Shown piece by piece: positions 13,607-26,300 of a stretch of 64,000 nt of DNA. The DNA comes from Oscheius onirici. Lineage: Eukaryota > Nematoda > Chromadorea > Rhabditida > Rhabditidae. Where the stretch lies: contig OW051471.1 of the NCBI GenBank assembly GCA_932521025.1, positions 13,290,745-13,354,744 of the forward strand, given 5' to 3'. The notes beneath the pieces are model-generated. The model worked only from the letters and a program-made list of their open reading frames with translations. It made no database searches and was not told the DNA's origin. The first letter of the stretch is position 1. The number at the start of each line of letters is the position of its first letter. Position numbers and translations under genes: made by a program.

Positions 13607-14570
13607 GCTCGATATTTACCTCATTCCTAATAAAGTTTTCACAATCTTCAACTGATAAATATTTCAGTATCAGAAATATTAATCAGCAAAAGTCACTGAA
13701 AGAGACAGGCTTACTGACGAAAAAAAAAACTTCTAAAAGGACAAAACAAAGGCGGCAACAGATGTCTAGTGCGCTTTGAACGTGACAGATGTTTGAGTGC
13801 TGGCGGCTATTTGACCCCCAGTGACCATACCTCTTTAGAATCGGTTCGCCTCTCATCCCTCTTTCCACCGATATCCATCTTTGTTTTCGACAGCGCCTGA
13901 CCTTGGCCGAACGGGGTGAGCGCTCCCTATCGCTTTCGCTCAGCAACTCGCGCTCTGCCCCCCGGACCGTTTCCTTGCCTCAATCTTCCCATCAATCGCT
14001 GATTTCTTCATTTATGTTTATGTTTATTAGCGATGATCATATAATTTCTATATGTCGCTCCATACTTCTTCTCCATATATCGGGGCTCTCCCTTGCCGTT
14101 CTGGGCCAGTTCTCGCGGAAGTGTCCTACAAAGTCGTCCCTTCAACGTGATTTTGGTCAACCAGACATTCTTTTGTACTTTAGGTTTTTTCTTTATTTAC
14201 ACGAATGTATTTATAAGAGTTTCGAATTTTAACAACTCCACGATTATTCCGCATGCCCGCCCTCTCGTAATATGTCTTGCGCAGGCTATGGTTAACGATC
14301 CTGAGTGTGGATTTGATTTTGGGCTATTAAGGTTGCACCCGGAGCCTGTTTGTGTCTCGTCTTCAAGTTCCATTAGCTGTGTGTGAACGGCACCACCCCT
14401 CTGGCGGTAGCATTTGCTCATAGGATTAGTGTCCCCGTAGGAGATGTCAGCGGGAGCGAACTGCAAATATTTTCATTGCTTGACATGGCCATGGTGAGAT
14501 TTTGACAGTTTTGAGTTCCGGTTCTCCGCCAATTTGCTGAGAGCTATTATGAGAAATCTAAAATCATCTT
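13607..14570. other. Intergenic, no gene seen
   Basis: The receptor gene is followed by AATAAA at about 13629 as a likely polyadenylation signal. No coding region with family-level motifs is seen on either strand up to the LINE. Confidence 0.4.
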
Positions 14571-16670
14571 ATGCTTCTACTCGTTTTGTGGAATGTTGTT
14601 CTAATTAATTGCTCTTCCAAAGTGCAGACAACTGGAAAATATCTACCACAGGGAAAGAAGAATACAGATCGCCCACGAGGATCGCCTGGGAACGCGTGGT
14701 TCTACCCCATTTCAATGCCTTCAAAGCCACTGCTCACCATTGGAGCCATGAACACCAGAACACTAGCGTCTACAGCCAGGCAGTTAGAAATAGAAGAAGC
14801 CCTCAACAAGTTCAATTGCGACGTACTTGTAACATCTGAAGCACGAATTGTCGGGAAGGTATCTTTCATTCTATCGTCGTCTAAGCGAGTAGTATTTCAT
14901 TCTGGAGGACGATCTGCTGCTCATGGAATTGCATTTATCACCAGCTCGGACGTTGCCAAATCAGCTAAGTTTTTCCCACGGAATGAAAGGTTTGCAGCTC
15001 TACACTTGAAAGCACATCAGCTCTACATTATTGGATGTTACGCTCCTACAAGCACTTACACGGACGAAGAATTTGATACTTTCCTGGACCAAGTAGAACA
15101 GGAAATCCGAAAATGTCCCAAGGAAGCTACTCCATTCATTGCTGGTGACTTTAACTGCAAAGTACAGAGGCAGGACGGGAATGAATTTGCTGTTGGCGGC
15201 TATTCTCCTGGTCAAGGCAATCAATGAGGAACCATATTGACGGAAATGGCTATGAGGAACAATTTGAAACTTTGGAATACGATGTTCCCCCGAAAGAGAA
15301 GCAAGTTATGGACGTGGAGGAGCCCCAATGGTCAGACGTTCAACCAGATCGATTTTATAATGACGACTACAAGAGTCAAAGTACTCAATTGTTTTGTTCA
15401 TCACTCATTTCTCTTCGACTCTGATCATCGACTTCTGGTAGCCAAGATCAAGGACGGAAAGACACAAAGGAAAAGAAGACCGCATCGGCCGCAGCTACGA
15501 TTCAATCCACGAGAATACGTCAGGAATGATCATATCCTTGATTTGCCTGGTAGTACAGAAGATAGCTCTGCTATTGACTCCTACAATGTTATACGTACCT
15601 ACACTGAGACTGCTTCGTCGAACTGCTGGGAACAGATACCAAAGATCCCCTGGCTCTCCGAACATACAAAGGATCTACTAGCAAGACGACATATATTCAA
15701 AGGAAATCCATCTATGACACAACCGTACAAAGAGGCTTGTTCTTTGGCGAGGAATAGTTTGCGCAGTGATATTGAACAAAAGAAGGACAAGGAGATTCGA
15801 AATGCTGTAATGAGAGGACAGGGGACGAATCGGGCCAAAAGATGCACAACTCACATGAACTCTATGCTATTAATACGAGACGCTGCCACTGGAACCATAT
15901 CTCAGTCTAACACATGTCACATGGTCAAAGAGTACTATGACAATCTCTACCGCTGCTCAATCCCTATACCTACGTACATCGTCCCATCGGCAGATCCATT
16001 CCTATCTTTCACAAGAGATGAAGCCAAGTTTGCAATGAAGTCCTTGAAAGTTGGACATTCACCCGGACCGGATTATATACTTCTTGATATGCTGAACCTT
16101 GCCGCTGAACAACTTTCACCAGCTGTTGCAACACTCCTCAATGGGTGTCACGAGGAGATGCCGTACCCACCGAGTTATGTGAGTCCTGGATGAAATTGCT
16201 GCACAAAGGTGGAAGTTCTGAAGACCTGGGCAATTTCCGGCCGATATCCTTACTGTTGACGGTTCTCAAAACGTGTACCAAAGCTGTTCTTCTACGGATG
16301 GAGAAGAAGCTGGAAGAGTTCGAGGATTCAAGTCAAAGTGGATTCCGAAAGGCGAACAACAATGGATCACGTTCATACTATCAAGCAAGTAGCAGAGAAA
16401 TGCGCGGAGTACTGTATTCCGATTTATCTCGCATTTGTGGACTTCTGTAAAGCCTTCGACTCTATTGAATGGAACGCAGTTTGGAGTACTCTGACGTCTG
16501 CCGGGATTGACGTGGAATTGGTACTGATGCTGCAGAGGCTCTACGAATCTTCGAATACCTATGTCATTGTGAATCAGGAGAAGGTGAAAGTCGAGTTCCA
16601 AAAAGGAGTAAGACAGGGAGACACACTTTCGAGTATCAGTAGTCTACTCTCCCACGGCACTAAGCAGTAG
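14571..16670 (+). mobile_element. Decayed non-LTR retrotransposon (LINE, RTE-like): endonuclease plus partial reverse transcriptase
   Basis: The frame opens with an exonuclease-endonuclease-phosphatase domain: TIGAMNTRTL at the start, FIAGDFNCKV in the middle and SDHRLLVAKI with the catalytic His at the end. A reverse-transcriptase N-half follows: NFRPISLL, SQSGFRK, FVDFCKAFDSIEW and GVRQGDTLS. Lesions are clear: an in-frame TGA at 15225-15227, a frame change near 16150-16190, another near 16345-16370, and loss of everything after GVRQGDTLS, including the YxDD active site. It is a dead 3'-truncated copy. RTE placement is by general resemblance only. Confidence 0.8.
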
Positions 16671-19600
16671 CTGTGGTCGCACGCACGCACACACAGATTG
16701 AGTGACAGTTTATTTCCCCAAGCATAATTGATAGCAAGGGTCACCAGATGTGCCGGGAGAAAGCAACGAGTGGTTGCTGTTTTTCGGCTCTGGGAACCTG
16801 AGAAAGGCATGAAGATGTTAGAGGTCCGAGGACCGGAACATTTCTTCGGTCGAGTTGCAATACGATCTGTTGCTTGTTTTTGGCGAGCTGCCCTATTCAC
16901 AAGACTCGGTTCTTTCTTTCCTCACTCCACTGGCTCGTTAATGCTGGACATCTTCCTTCTTCTCTTTGTTACAAAAGCATCTTTAGTCTATTGAACCTTT
17001 AGGGACCTAAAAAGAAGGAATGGGATGTTGTAAAGAGCAGAGAAGCAAAGAGAAAGTGATGTCTGGAACATGGGTTGTGGAAATTTAGCGAAGCTTTGTA
17101 TTCCTGTTACTATAAACCAGTTACGAAACAACAAGACGATCATAATAGTGTTCAGTACCTCTTTCTCGAAAAAACACAGTATAAGGTTGTAAATTCAAGC
17201 ATTTTCACCGTTTTTCCACCTATTCAATATTACGCTCGGCCGTTTTTGAAGCAACAAAAATTAAAATGGACATTACCATCGTGTTCTGGACCCTCGAAAA
17301 CCCTAGGAACTAAAAAGCAAAAAGATTTTTTGCGGCGGGGATCGAACCAACAACCCCCTGGTGCCGTTCGATTGCCAAGCAACGATGTTAACCACTAGGC
17401 CATGGGGACCCCGGTCACACCAGTATCGTGTCGTCGTGATTGGATTATGACCTCGTAGGAAAATCATTGTTTTTAACTTTTTATAAGTTTAAATTTCTGC
17501 AGTGTTAGAAAAACCCGACTTTGAAAGCAGTAGTTGGAAATGTTTGAAAAACCCTTCCTCGAGAAGAGTACCAATTTTATGAACTCGTCCTCCCTGGAAT
17601 GTGGCTAAAACGCATTAGAGATCGTTTTTAATCGATATCCGCGAGAATTAGATAGAACTTTTTTTTACATTCTTACCTCCCTGACACGAAAGAAACAACA
17701 GAAACCCCTGAGTTCCGCCACCATATTTTTAAACACTTTCTCTCTTTTGGTTTTTAAACTGTTCAAAGCGGACGCTTCGTCTACTTTTAATATAGTCCGA
17801 TAGTAGATCTTGTAAAGGACAAAAAGGCTGAAAAACTTTTCTTCTTTCCATGCGGTCTCTTTGAAGTCCTGCGGCATCCTTTAGCGCAGTTCGGGCTGTA
17901 CAGGCTGTCCCAGCAGTCGCGCTCCTTCTCTCTCTCGAGACTGTTTCGTGTTTTCTCGCCGTCTGTTTGTACCCAGCCGCGTTACCGCCGGTGCCCCCGA
18001 CCTTAATCGTGTAGTCCTTCCCCTTTAATACGAAGCTTACAAGCGTCTCCAATTTGTTGACAGTAAAGTAGAACCTTTTTCTCTCGAGATTTTTATAGGA
18101 GTTCGCGCGAGAGGGAGATATCGATTACCCAAACAGTGATAGGAGGATATCCGCATTGACCGGCAGATACCCCTCATTCTAGCCGTTCGACCCTTTACTG
18201 ATAAAACACAACAAATCTATTTTAAAGAGTCTGGGTCAGAAAGAAAGGAAAGTCGGTCAGATTAGGGTTTCGTCTCTACTTATCCTCATTTTTCCGTCTT
18301 TCTCCCAACTTATTCCATTAGACAGCGCTTCTTTGTTCCTTTAAACTGATTCTATGTCTACACAACATTTATAGCTTCTTATTTGAATCAAATCATGATA
18401 GTCTTGGAAGCGTGCGGAAAAGTCTATTGACATCAGTTTCACCTTTTGTGAAAGTTTGCTAATGAGAAAATTTTCAGGTAGGTTCCAAACAAAAGTATTT
18501 ATTTTCTCGTGGTTTCAATCAGAACTTTTGATAAATTTTGCAAGTACAGTATAGCATTAAGCAAAAAGATGGCCGTTTCAAACGATCGAAAGTAATCGGC
18601 CCTTAACCGGCTTTTGCCAGAAGGCATGCCTTTCTATGGTTGTCACACCGTATAAACGCCACAAGAGCCCTTCACAATCCGAACGGGATTTCCTTGTGCC
18701 TTATTTTAGCAATCTGCTGTGTGTATCGTCCCAATCAGGCCCGAGGGACTATGCTAGTCGCTCCTACTTTCGTATCTGGTGCCTCGTCATGCTGGCATGA
18801 TTTCCATAAGAAAAAAAATTCCGAATCTAAATGACGGAAATTATGCATGAAAAGACGAATGTCCATTGGCCACGAAACCTCCCCATGGAATCATTTGTCT
18901 GCGCTTACGAGTGCGCCATCACACTCTCTTTGCGACATTGCACCGCTTTTCTCCAAAACTGACAGGACCCCTCTTCTTTTTGCAGTTGCGAATTTTGAAG
19001 TGAGAGAGCGTGTTCAATTGAGCCTAATTTGGTGACTTTCCTCAATCATGCACGCGACAGCAACTCGGTCATCCGGCCATTATCTGGCCGCTTGTTCGAT
19101 TTTTGGTTTGAGAGAGAGGGGAAGAGAGAGAGCCCCCGAACTAACTTTTGCAATCAGGGCATGTTTTTTCTGCTATAGCATGGGACAAAGGGGCTGCCCT
19201 ACTGGTTATTGTGTCTGTCTGTGAATAAGCGATGACCTCTGCTTCTCTTCTGTTTCGTCTTGAACAGTGAAAAACACAGTGCTCTTTCGGAACGAAACAA
19301 GCCTATTTTCACTATCACCTGGATAAAATTACAGCACCGGGGGTAGGACAAGCATCCTTGCGTGCTCACAATTAATCACCCGGGGAGAGATGGGACGTTC
19401 GCTGCTGTTCGCGTATTAGAGCCGGATGTAATATGATGTCCGTCGCCTTTTTGTGGACCCATAAGATAATCTCGTAGCCCATTGCTTAGATCGGATCATC
19501 TCTTTTCCTTTACTCTGTCTCTAGAATTTTTTGTCCTGAGCCTGAAAAGACTCAGAGGATGCCAAAAAGTGTGCAACGCCTTTTGTGTTTGGTAGATGAC

Positions 19601-20308
19601 CGGCCTATCTCTGGCCTCTCCGCTATCTCGCGCTATTTCTGGCAACAGGGGGCTAGTGACCCGCCCTACCCAATTCAAACTCGACTCACCCTCTCTCCCA
19701 AGAATTGATTATCATTCTCCTATCCACACAGCCGTTTTTGACTTAATATCTTAGAACTATTTTAAAATTTGAAGAGTGCATCCCTTTTATTTTAAGATTC
19801 AAGAGTTTTGATAGAAATTGTCTTCGGTTAGCTTCTTCAAATTTCGAGATTTAAATTTCTTTTGAAACAATTGTTGTCTTGGCCCTCCGTCCAGTTTTTT
19901 GTTCGGCCATCTGGCCCAGCTGCTTCTTCTTTTTACCTCAATTTTCCGGCCGTTTAGCAATTTCCATCAGTCCACTCTTTTGAAAAAGTCTTCTCCGCTT
20001 TTCACAGTTCTTATCGATTTCTGTTCACGAATGTCTAGCCTTTTATTTCGTTCATTTCCGCTGAACATTTTTCCACGATAAGCAGTTATTCTGGCACACA
20101 AAGCCATTGCGTAATATTCAGAGGTACCCCACAGCGGGACGGAGAGAGAGTGAGTCTCCTTGTACGCTATCAGATCGATACTTGCTGCCTCTTCCGGTGG
20201 CTTATTCATGCTTTCTCTTTTGATCAACCCATATCCATTACAGGCGTCTATATTACTCGTAGCTCCAGCATTTTGCATGATCTCTTCTCAATGAGATGAA
20301 CAGCTGGG
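16671..20308. other. Intergenic, mostly without recognisable genes
   Basis: About 3.6 kb between the LINE remnant and plexin. The only feature I can support is a tRNA-like sequence at 17331-17413 (minus). Open frames are short, lack motifs and overlap on both strands. The last few hundred bases probably hold the plexin promoter. Confidence 0.4.
17331..17413 (-). tRNA. tRNA-like sequence (degenerate)
   Basis: On the minus strand an A-box-like TGGCCTAGTGGTTAAC is followed 45-50 bp later by a B-box GGTTCGATCCC, the internal promoter layout of tRNA genes, with a T-run (TTTTT) beyond. The T stem has a mismatch and I cannot form a convincing 7-bp acceptor stem, so I regard it as a pseudo-tRNA or tRNA-derived repeat. 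Related sequences lie at 40517-40582 and 44726-44797 in the same orientation. Confidence 0.4.
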
Positions 20309-23300
20309 ATGTACTATCGGGCAGAATTTTGTACCGTGCCTCCTATTGGAATGAGGAGGAGGAAAGGCTGGAGAATCGATCTGTCAGCTGCTTATAGTTT
20401 CTTCTATCTTTTGCTGGTACTACTGCCAGGGACGAGTACAGGCTACGGGCTTGATGTTGACGTATTTCCGAACCGTTACGCTCATGAATTCCCTTTCGAA
20501 AAAATGGTGAGTCAAAACCTTTCATGTTCTTTTTTATTCCAATACGACATTTCAGGTCGTCGACCCTTCGACCAAGCGAATTTTTGTCGGTGGAGTAAAC
20601 CATCTGTACGACGTCGGTTTTGACGAGGCAGACCATCGTCTGTGGGAGCGATTTCATGTCATCACGGGACCCGAGGAGGATTCTGACGAGTGTAAAGGTT
20701 TGTTTGCTTTTCCGACGAGACCAAATGGTTTCCATTATTATGCCTCCTCTCTTTTGTGCATTTTCTACCAGACACGCGGGAGTAAACTGTAGGGGCTGAG
20801 GGAGAGAAAAATAGAGCGTCCAGCTGCTACAAAATCCTTCCATCTTTTACGGATAATCTTTGGAAAATCTAAGGATTATACTGCCCAAGAATCCTTTCTG
20901 GGTTTGTTGTTCTAATGTACCCTGCTGCTATGGCCATGACCACGAGAGGACACTATAATTATCAGAGCGCCGTCTCTCCTAATTTAGATGCTTTAGTCAG
21001 TTTTTCAGCCATACAAATGCCTCATTGCCAGCCGATCTCGCAACGTCCTTTAAACTTTTTAGGCAGTGCATTGACCTCATTTTCGGCCGTACAATTTTGG
21101 GCGGGAGTCACAAAACTGGCGCTCTTTATTTCAGCCGTAAAGCTGATTAATACGCTCAGAATGCACCTGCAAAATGAGAAGGGTTAATCTGCGGATCTAT
21201 TTGAGATTACTCAGATCGGGTGCTTGCTAGTATCTCTAGCATGATTACACACAAGTCGTGCGCAGAGAGTACGGGTCAATGAGCTGACAGAGTGACCGCC
21301 GTTTTGTAGGGTCAATCAGCCTCGAACTTCCCACAAATTGAGTCGTTAGTCGGCGAGAGATGGCAGAGACCGCACGGGAATAGTAATGATCGTCTTTTTT
21401 TCAGGACGCAACGATCCCTGTACTGTGGGAAAGCATCGCACCAACTCGTATCTGAAATCGTTGGCTGTTTACGATAGAACATCACAGTTGATAGAGTGTT
21501 CCAGTCTCTTCCAGGTTTCACAATCTTCTTGCACTCTAATGAAAGGAATTTTTAGGGACGATGTCGTCTAAGAAACCTTCACAATATTACACAGACACAG
21601 GTGGAATCTGGGGATCCTATGCTAGCAAATGACAAAGATTCAAGTTCTGTCGTTTTTGTTGGCAGTGGGCCAGGTGAAGATCCTGTGCTGTATGTGGCGT
21701 CGACGTTTGTCCGAGGATCTGTGAGATTTTTGGTAACAAGATGTTCAAGAGTGGTTTCAGTTTCGCGACGAGCTGCCAGCTATCAGCTCACGAAAACTTA
21801 AAAAGGGATCCGAATTTGAGTTTGCCGCCAAAGATCTAGCTACTTCGACGGCTATCTATTTGGAGAGGAGGCATCGTTCCACATACAGGTAAGCAAGTTA
21901 TTGTGTTCTCTTCATTAAGCTCTCTAGAATTGATTATGTAAACGGATTCGAAAGTGGCGGGTTTGCATACTTTGCAACAAGACAAGGAAAAACTGTCAGT
22001 GAGGACTCTGACATTCAGTCCAGACTAGTTCGAGTCTGCACCGGCGATGCACAATTTTACAGCTACACAGAAGTGAGTTTACAAAATAATCTCAATTTTC
22101 TATCCATTGTAGGTTCCTCTGGAATGCTCAAAAGATGACGTGGACTACAATCTCCTTCAAGATGCTTATATTTCCACGGCTGGATATACTCTTGCTAGAT
22201 CTTTGGGAATTGGGTGAGTAGCCTCACATTGCCAACACGACTCGATTTGACGCAAAATTGCGTACTGCGTGTATTTGGTGAATTTAGTGTTTTTAGTTGT
22301 TTTTCACCTAGTTTTTGGTTGTCCTACTAAGTTTATGCTAACCAGCGTTTAAAATAACCTAGAAAACAAGCATTTCAGGGCAAAATTGGTGAAAATTGAT
22401 GAAAAACTAGAAATATCACATCTTTCATATTTTCACTTTTCGAAAAAATGTTTTCAGGTTTATTTATTGTGGTAAGAACAATGAGCTGAGCTAGAAAACC
22501 AAAAACTAGCTGAAAAACACTAAATTTGCCAAATATACGCAGTACGCAATTTTGCGTCAAATCGAGTCGTGGTGCCTGTCATAGTACTACAAAAACTTTT
22601 GCTATAGAGAAGAAGATCCTGTACTGTACGCAGTTTTCATTGCGGGAGATTCAAACTCGGCCAGACGATCACTTCCAACACTGAAGTCGGCAATCTGCGT
22701 CTATCCTGTCAAACAGGACATTGAAGCCAAGTTCCGGACTAACATCATGGACTGCTACCAAGGAGAAGTCAGCAAGGTGAGTGTTCTGAAACATAGTTTG
22801 CTTCTTCTCATTGAAGAAAGTTTCTGAAATTTCTCTGTTCAGCAACTTCCATGGTTTAAATCTGCCGGAAAATGCGAGCCAACTCGAATGCAATGGTCAG
22901 ATGTCCAATGTGGCAAAGACGTTAACACGATCATTGGAGGTGGCAAGCCCATAACAGCAGAGCCGGTACTCGTGCTCGATGACGCTCGACTCACTTCAAT
23001 AGCCGCCAACACAACTCGTGGAAATACCGTAGCCTTTGTTGGGACAGATGACGGCCGGCTAATGAAGGTCAGCTTCCACATTTGGTCTTTTGAATGCAAT
23101 TGTGTCCGACGAGGATCTGATTATGCTATTTCAGATTCTCATCACAGAGGCCAACAAGGCTCAGATTTACGATTCCGAATACGTGACGAAAAATGAGCCC
23201 ATTTTGCAAGATCTGGAATTTAGTGAGGACGGCAAATACACATTTATACTGACTCCAAGCAAGGTTAGTTTTGGGTGGGTCTACTTCATTAGGGACGCTT

Positions 23301-26300
23301 CAGTCCAAGGTCGTTGAAGGGTATAAGTAACTCTTCCAAAGTCCTCTAATTAGCAATTCAAAGACACCGGATATCCTCTTGAGTGCACTTTCTCCGAGGA
23401 ACCACGTTAGAAACGCTCTAATTGACCCGCATCCCTAAATTAGGGATAGGCCAGACTTTGGACCACACAAGAAATGGAAATATTTTAGCTAATCAAGCTG
23501 AGAACTGCTTCCTGTGAGGAGAGGGCTTCAACATGTGATACTTGTTTGGCTAAAAAGGATCCGTACTGCGGCTGGTGTGTCAGAAATAGTATCTGCATTG
23601 AGGAAGACACTTGTGAGAAGGTCATTCCTAAGACAATCAGTGGATGGTTGGACTTTCAGAACAATCTCTGTCCCAAGTGAGTTTATTGCCCAAAACTCTC
23701 ATTTCATGAAATTTTTAGCATTCGATCTGTTACGCCGGATAAGATCCAAATCACGACAGCCGATTTTTTGAACGTCTCACTAGAGAACATGGGTGATACA
23801 AAAGGACCACTGAAGTGTTCTTTTCGCTTCTCTGACGGAAGAATCGTCGACAGTGAACCGGGTTTTCCAATAGATGGGTAATCATCAAAAACAATGTTTT
23901 TTAAATTGTCTTGTTCAGGACATTGCGTTGTCCGACTCCTTCCATGAATCGCCTTCCATTGATGGCTCAAAACGCGTCAGCTCTCGAAGCGACTCTCAGT
24001 GTTGTAGCCAGCGGCCATAATACTCCCCTTGCCTCGACCAACTTTTCCTTCTACGACTGCGGTCGTCACACTACTTGTTCTCAGTGTGCCAAAAGTGCCT
24101 ACCCATGCGACTGGTGCCTCGAATCGAACGAATGTGTTGCTGGCAAACTGACCGAAGACAAATGCCGGAAACAACACATTGTGAACGGATTGAATGTGAG
24201 TTTTTTTTTCTCTTTCTAAAGATAGAAGCTTAATATTTTAGAGAGAAGGTCATTCTCGACGAAAAGGGCCCTCAAAATGTCCTCACATTATTGCTCCGCA
24301 GTCAAAACTCTTTGTCGCAGCTGGTGAGAAAAAGAGCATTGCCGTTAGAGTGCAAAACTTGGATCCTGGTTTCATGTCCGAATTTCGTTGTGAATTTCGC
24401 ATCGGAACAACCGTTCACGAAAAGCTGGCCACAAGAACAGGGGATGACAACATTGTGTGAGTTCTGCTAACAAAATCCGTAAAAAAATAAATTGGTTTAA
24501 GCTGTGACGAAATGCAGTTCGATCATTATGGCATCAGCCTGTCCGGTGGAATTGCTGCAGTTGGATTCAATGTTCTTTGGTCATCAAATGAGGCACCGAT
24601 TCGACATGTTTTGGACAATGTAGATGCTCTTTCCGTTGAGGTTATTTTTTCAACAATCACTTTATCTTTACATCTAGATCTACAAATGTGAATCGTTGGC
24701 CTTAAACTGTGGTCGCTGCTTGACATTAGATCCGACAAAGTTTGATTGTGGATGGTGTTCAGCCGATGATCGTTGTGTTCGACCAATGGCCTGTCGTGCA
24801 AAGGGACCCGGTGACTGGCTTAACAGCACCCAGCTTTGTGCCAACCCTAGCATAGATGACTTCAGCCCAAAAAAGGGGCCTGTTGGTGGCAAAACAAAGG
24901 TTTGAGAACTTATAATCGCTTTTTGAATATTTGTTCAGCTGCGAATCTTGGGAGCAAATCTCGGTCGAAAGTACTCGGATGTGGTGGGCTCAGTAGTGGT
25001 TGCCAACGTGCAGTGCACGGTTCTTCCGTCCGAATATGAACCAGCGTCTGAGATTGTCTGTGAGACAGGCAAACCCGTCAGAGACAGCAAAGGGCCAATT
25101 GTTGTGAGACTACGATCAGATGACACAAACTATGTGGCTGTCTCAAAACAGGACTTTGTCTACGTCGAACCTGCTGTTCATTCTGTTACGCCAAAGATCG
25201 GTCCACAAGCTGGAGGAACTGATGTAACGCTCAGCGGTAAGGATCTAGATGCTGGGACAGACGTTGCTGTCGCTTTTGGAAACATACCTTGCCAGGTGGG
25301 AAGATTAGAAGCTGAGAGAAAAGTGCTGATTTTAGGTTCAATCGAGAAACATGACTCACTTGGCCTGTCGGACCAGCTCAGCTGGAGATTTGGACGGAAC
25401 GTTCAAGTTGAACATCTCGTTCGACGGAAGCTTTTTGAAACATGCACTACCCTCCTATATTCCACAGTTCACGTACAAGTCCAATCCTTGGGTCGCTAGA
25501 ATCAACCCAAACACAACAATAGCTTCTGGTGGTACTCTTGTCGATGTGCAAGGTCATGGTTTCGATCTGCTCCAAAGACCGAAAATGGTTTTCATTTCCG
25601 ACAGGTATATCTTTTAGCTTTCAAAGTTTAACTAAAATTTCAGAGGCGTAAGACAAGCAGGTCGTGATTGTCAGAAAAGTTCGGACTCCCTTCTAGTCTG
25701 TGAGACGCCTTCAATGCCAACGGGAGAGAAAGCATCACAATCTCCGATTCCCATTCTTCGGAACTATGGCTTTGATTTTGACGGAGCTTTCACGCAGTAT
25801 GTACATTCACACTTGTTGTGCAAGAATCGTTTCAGAGTTCATCAAATGAGAGTATATCCCAATCCAGTTGTTGATCCTTTCACGGAAACTCGCTTCTACA
25901 GACCTGGCGAGAATTCATTGACAATCAATGGAAACAATTTGAACGTCGGAGCGTCAGAAAGAGATATTAAAATTACGGTAATTGATAGAGTATAATTTTT
26001 CACTCAAAAACTGCAGGTGGGAGGAGTAGACTGTCCCTTGACTGCAATGGCCAACAAAGTTGTAACCTGCAAGCCTCCCGATGAGAAACCTGACCTGCCC
26101 TCTGGAGTTCAGCCAGAAATTGTAGTGAAAATTGGAGGAGTCAAGTAAGTTTCTCCACAGTTTTGTCCGGGCGGTATCTTTACGCCCAAACTTGGGTTTT
26201 TGGGGGTCGGCGGGGGAAATCTAAATTTTCCAGCTATCGTTTGCATTTTTCAGCGTTGTCTCAGTGAGCAAAGTTGTAGCCCTGATCAAGCTCTACAACT

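Noticed and set aside
20343-20843. 166-residue minus-strand open frame
   Set aside because: Overlaps the plexin signal-peptide and first sema exons, which fit the family and splice correctly.
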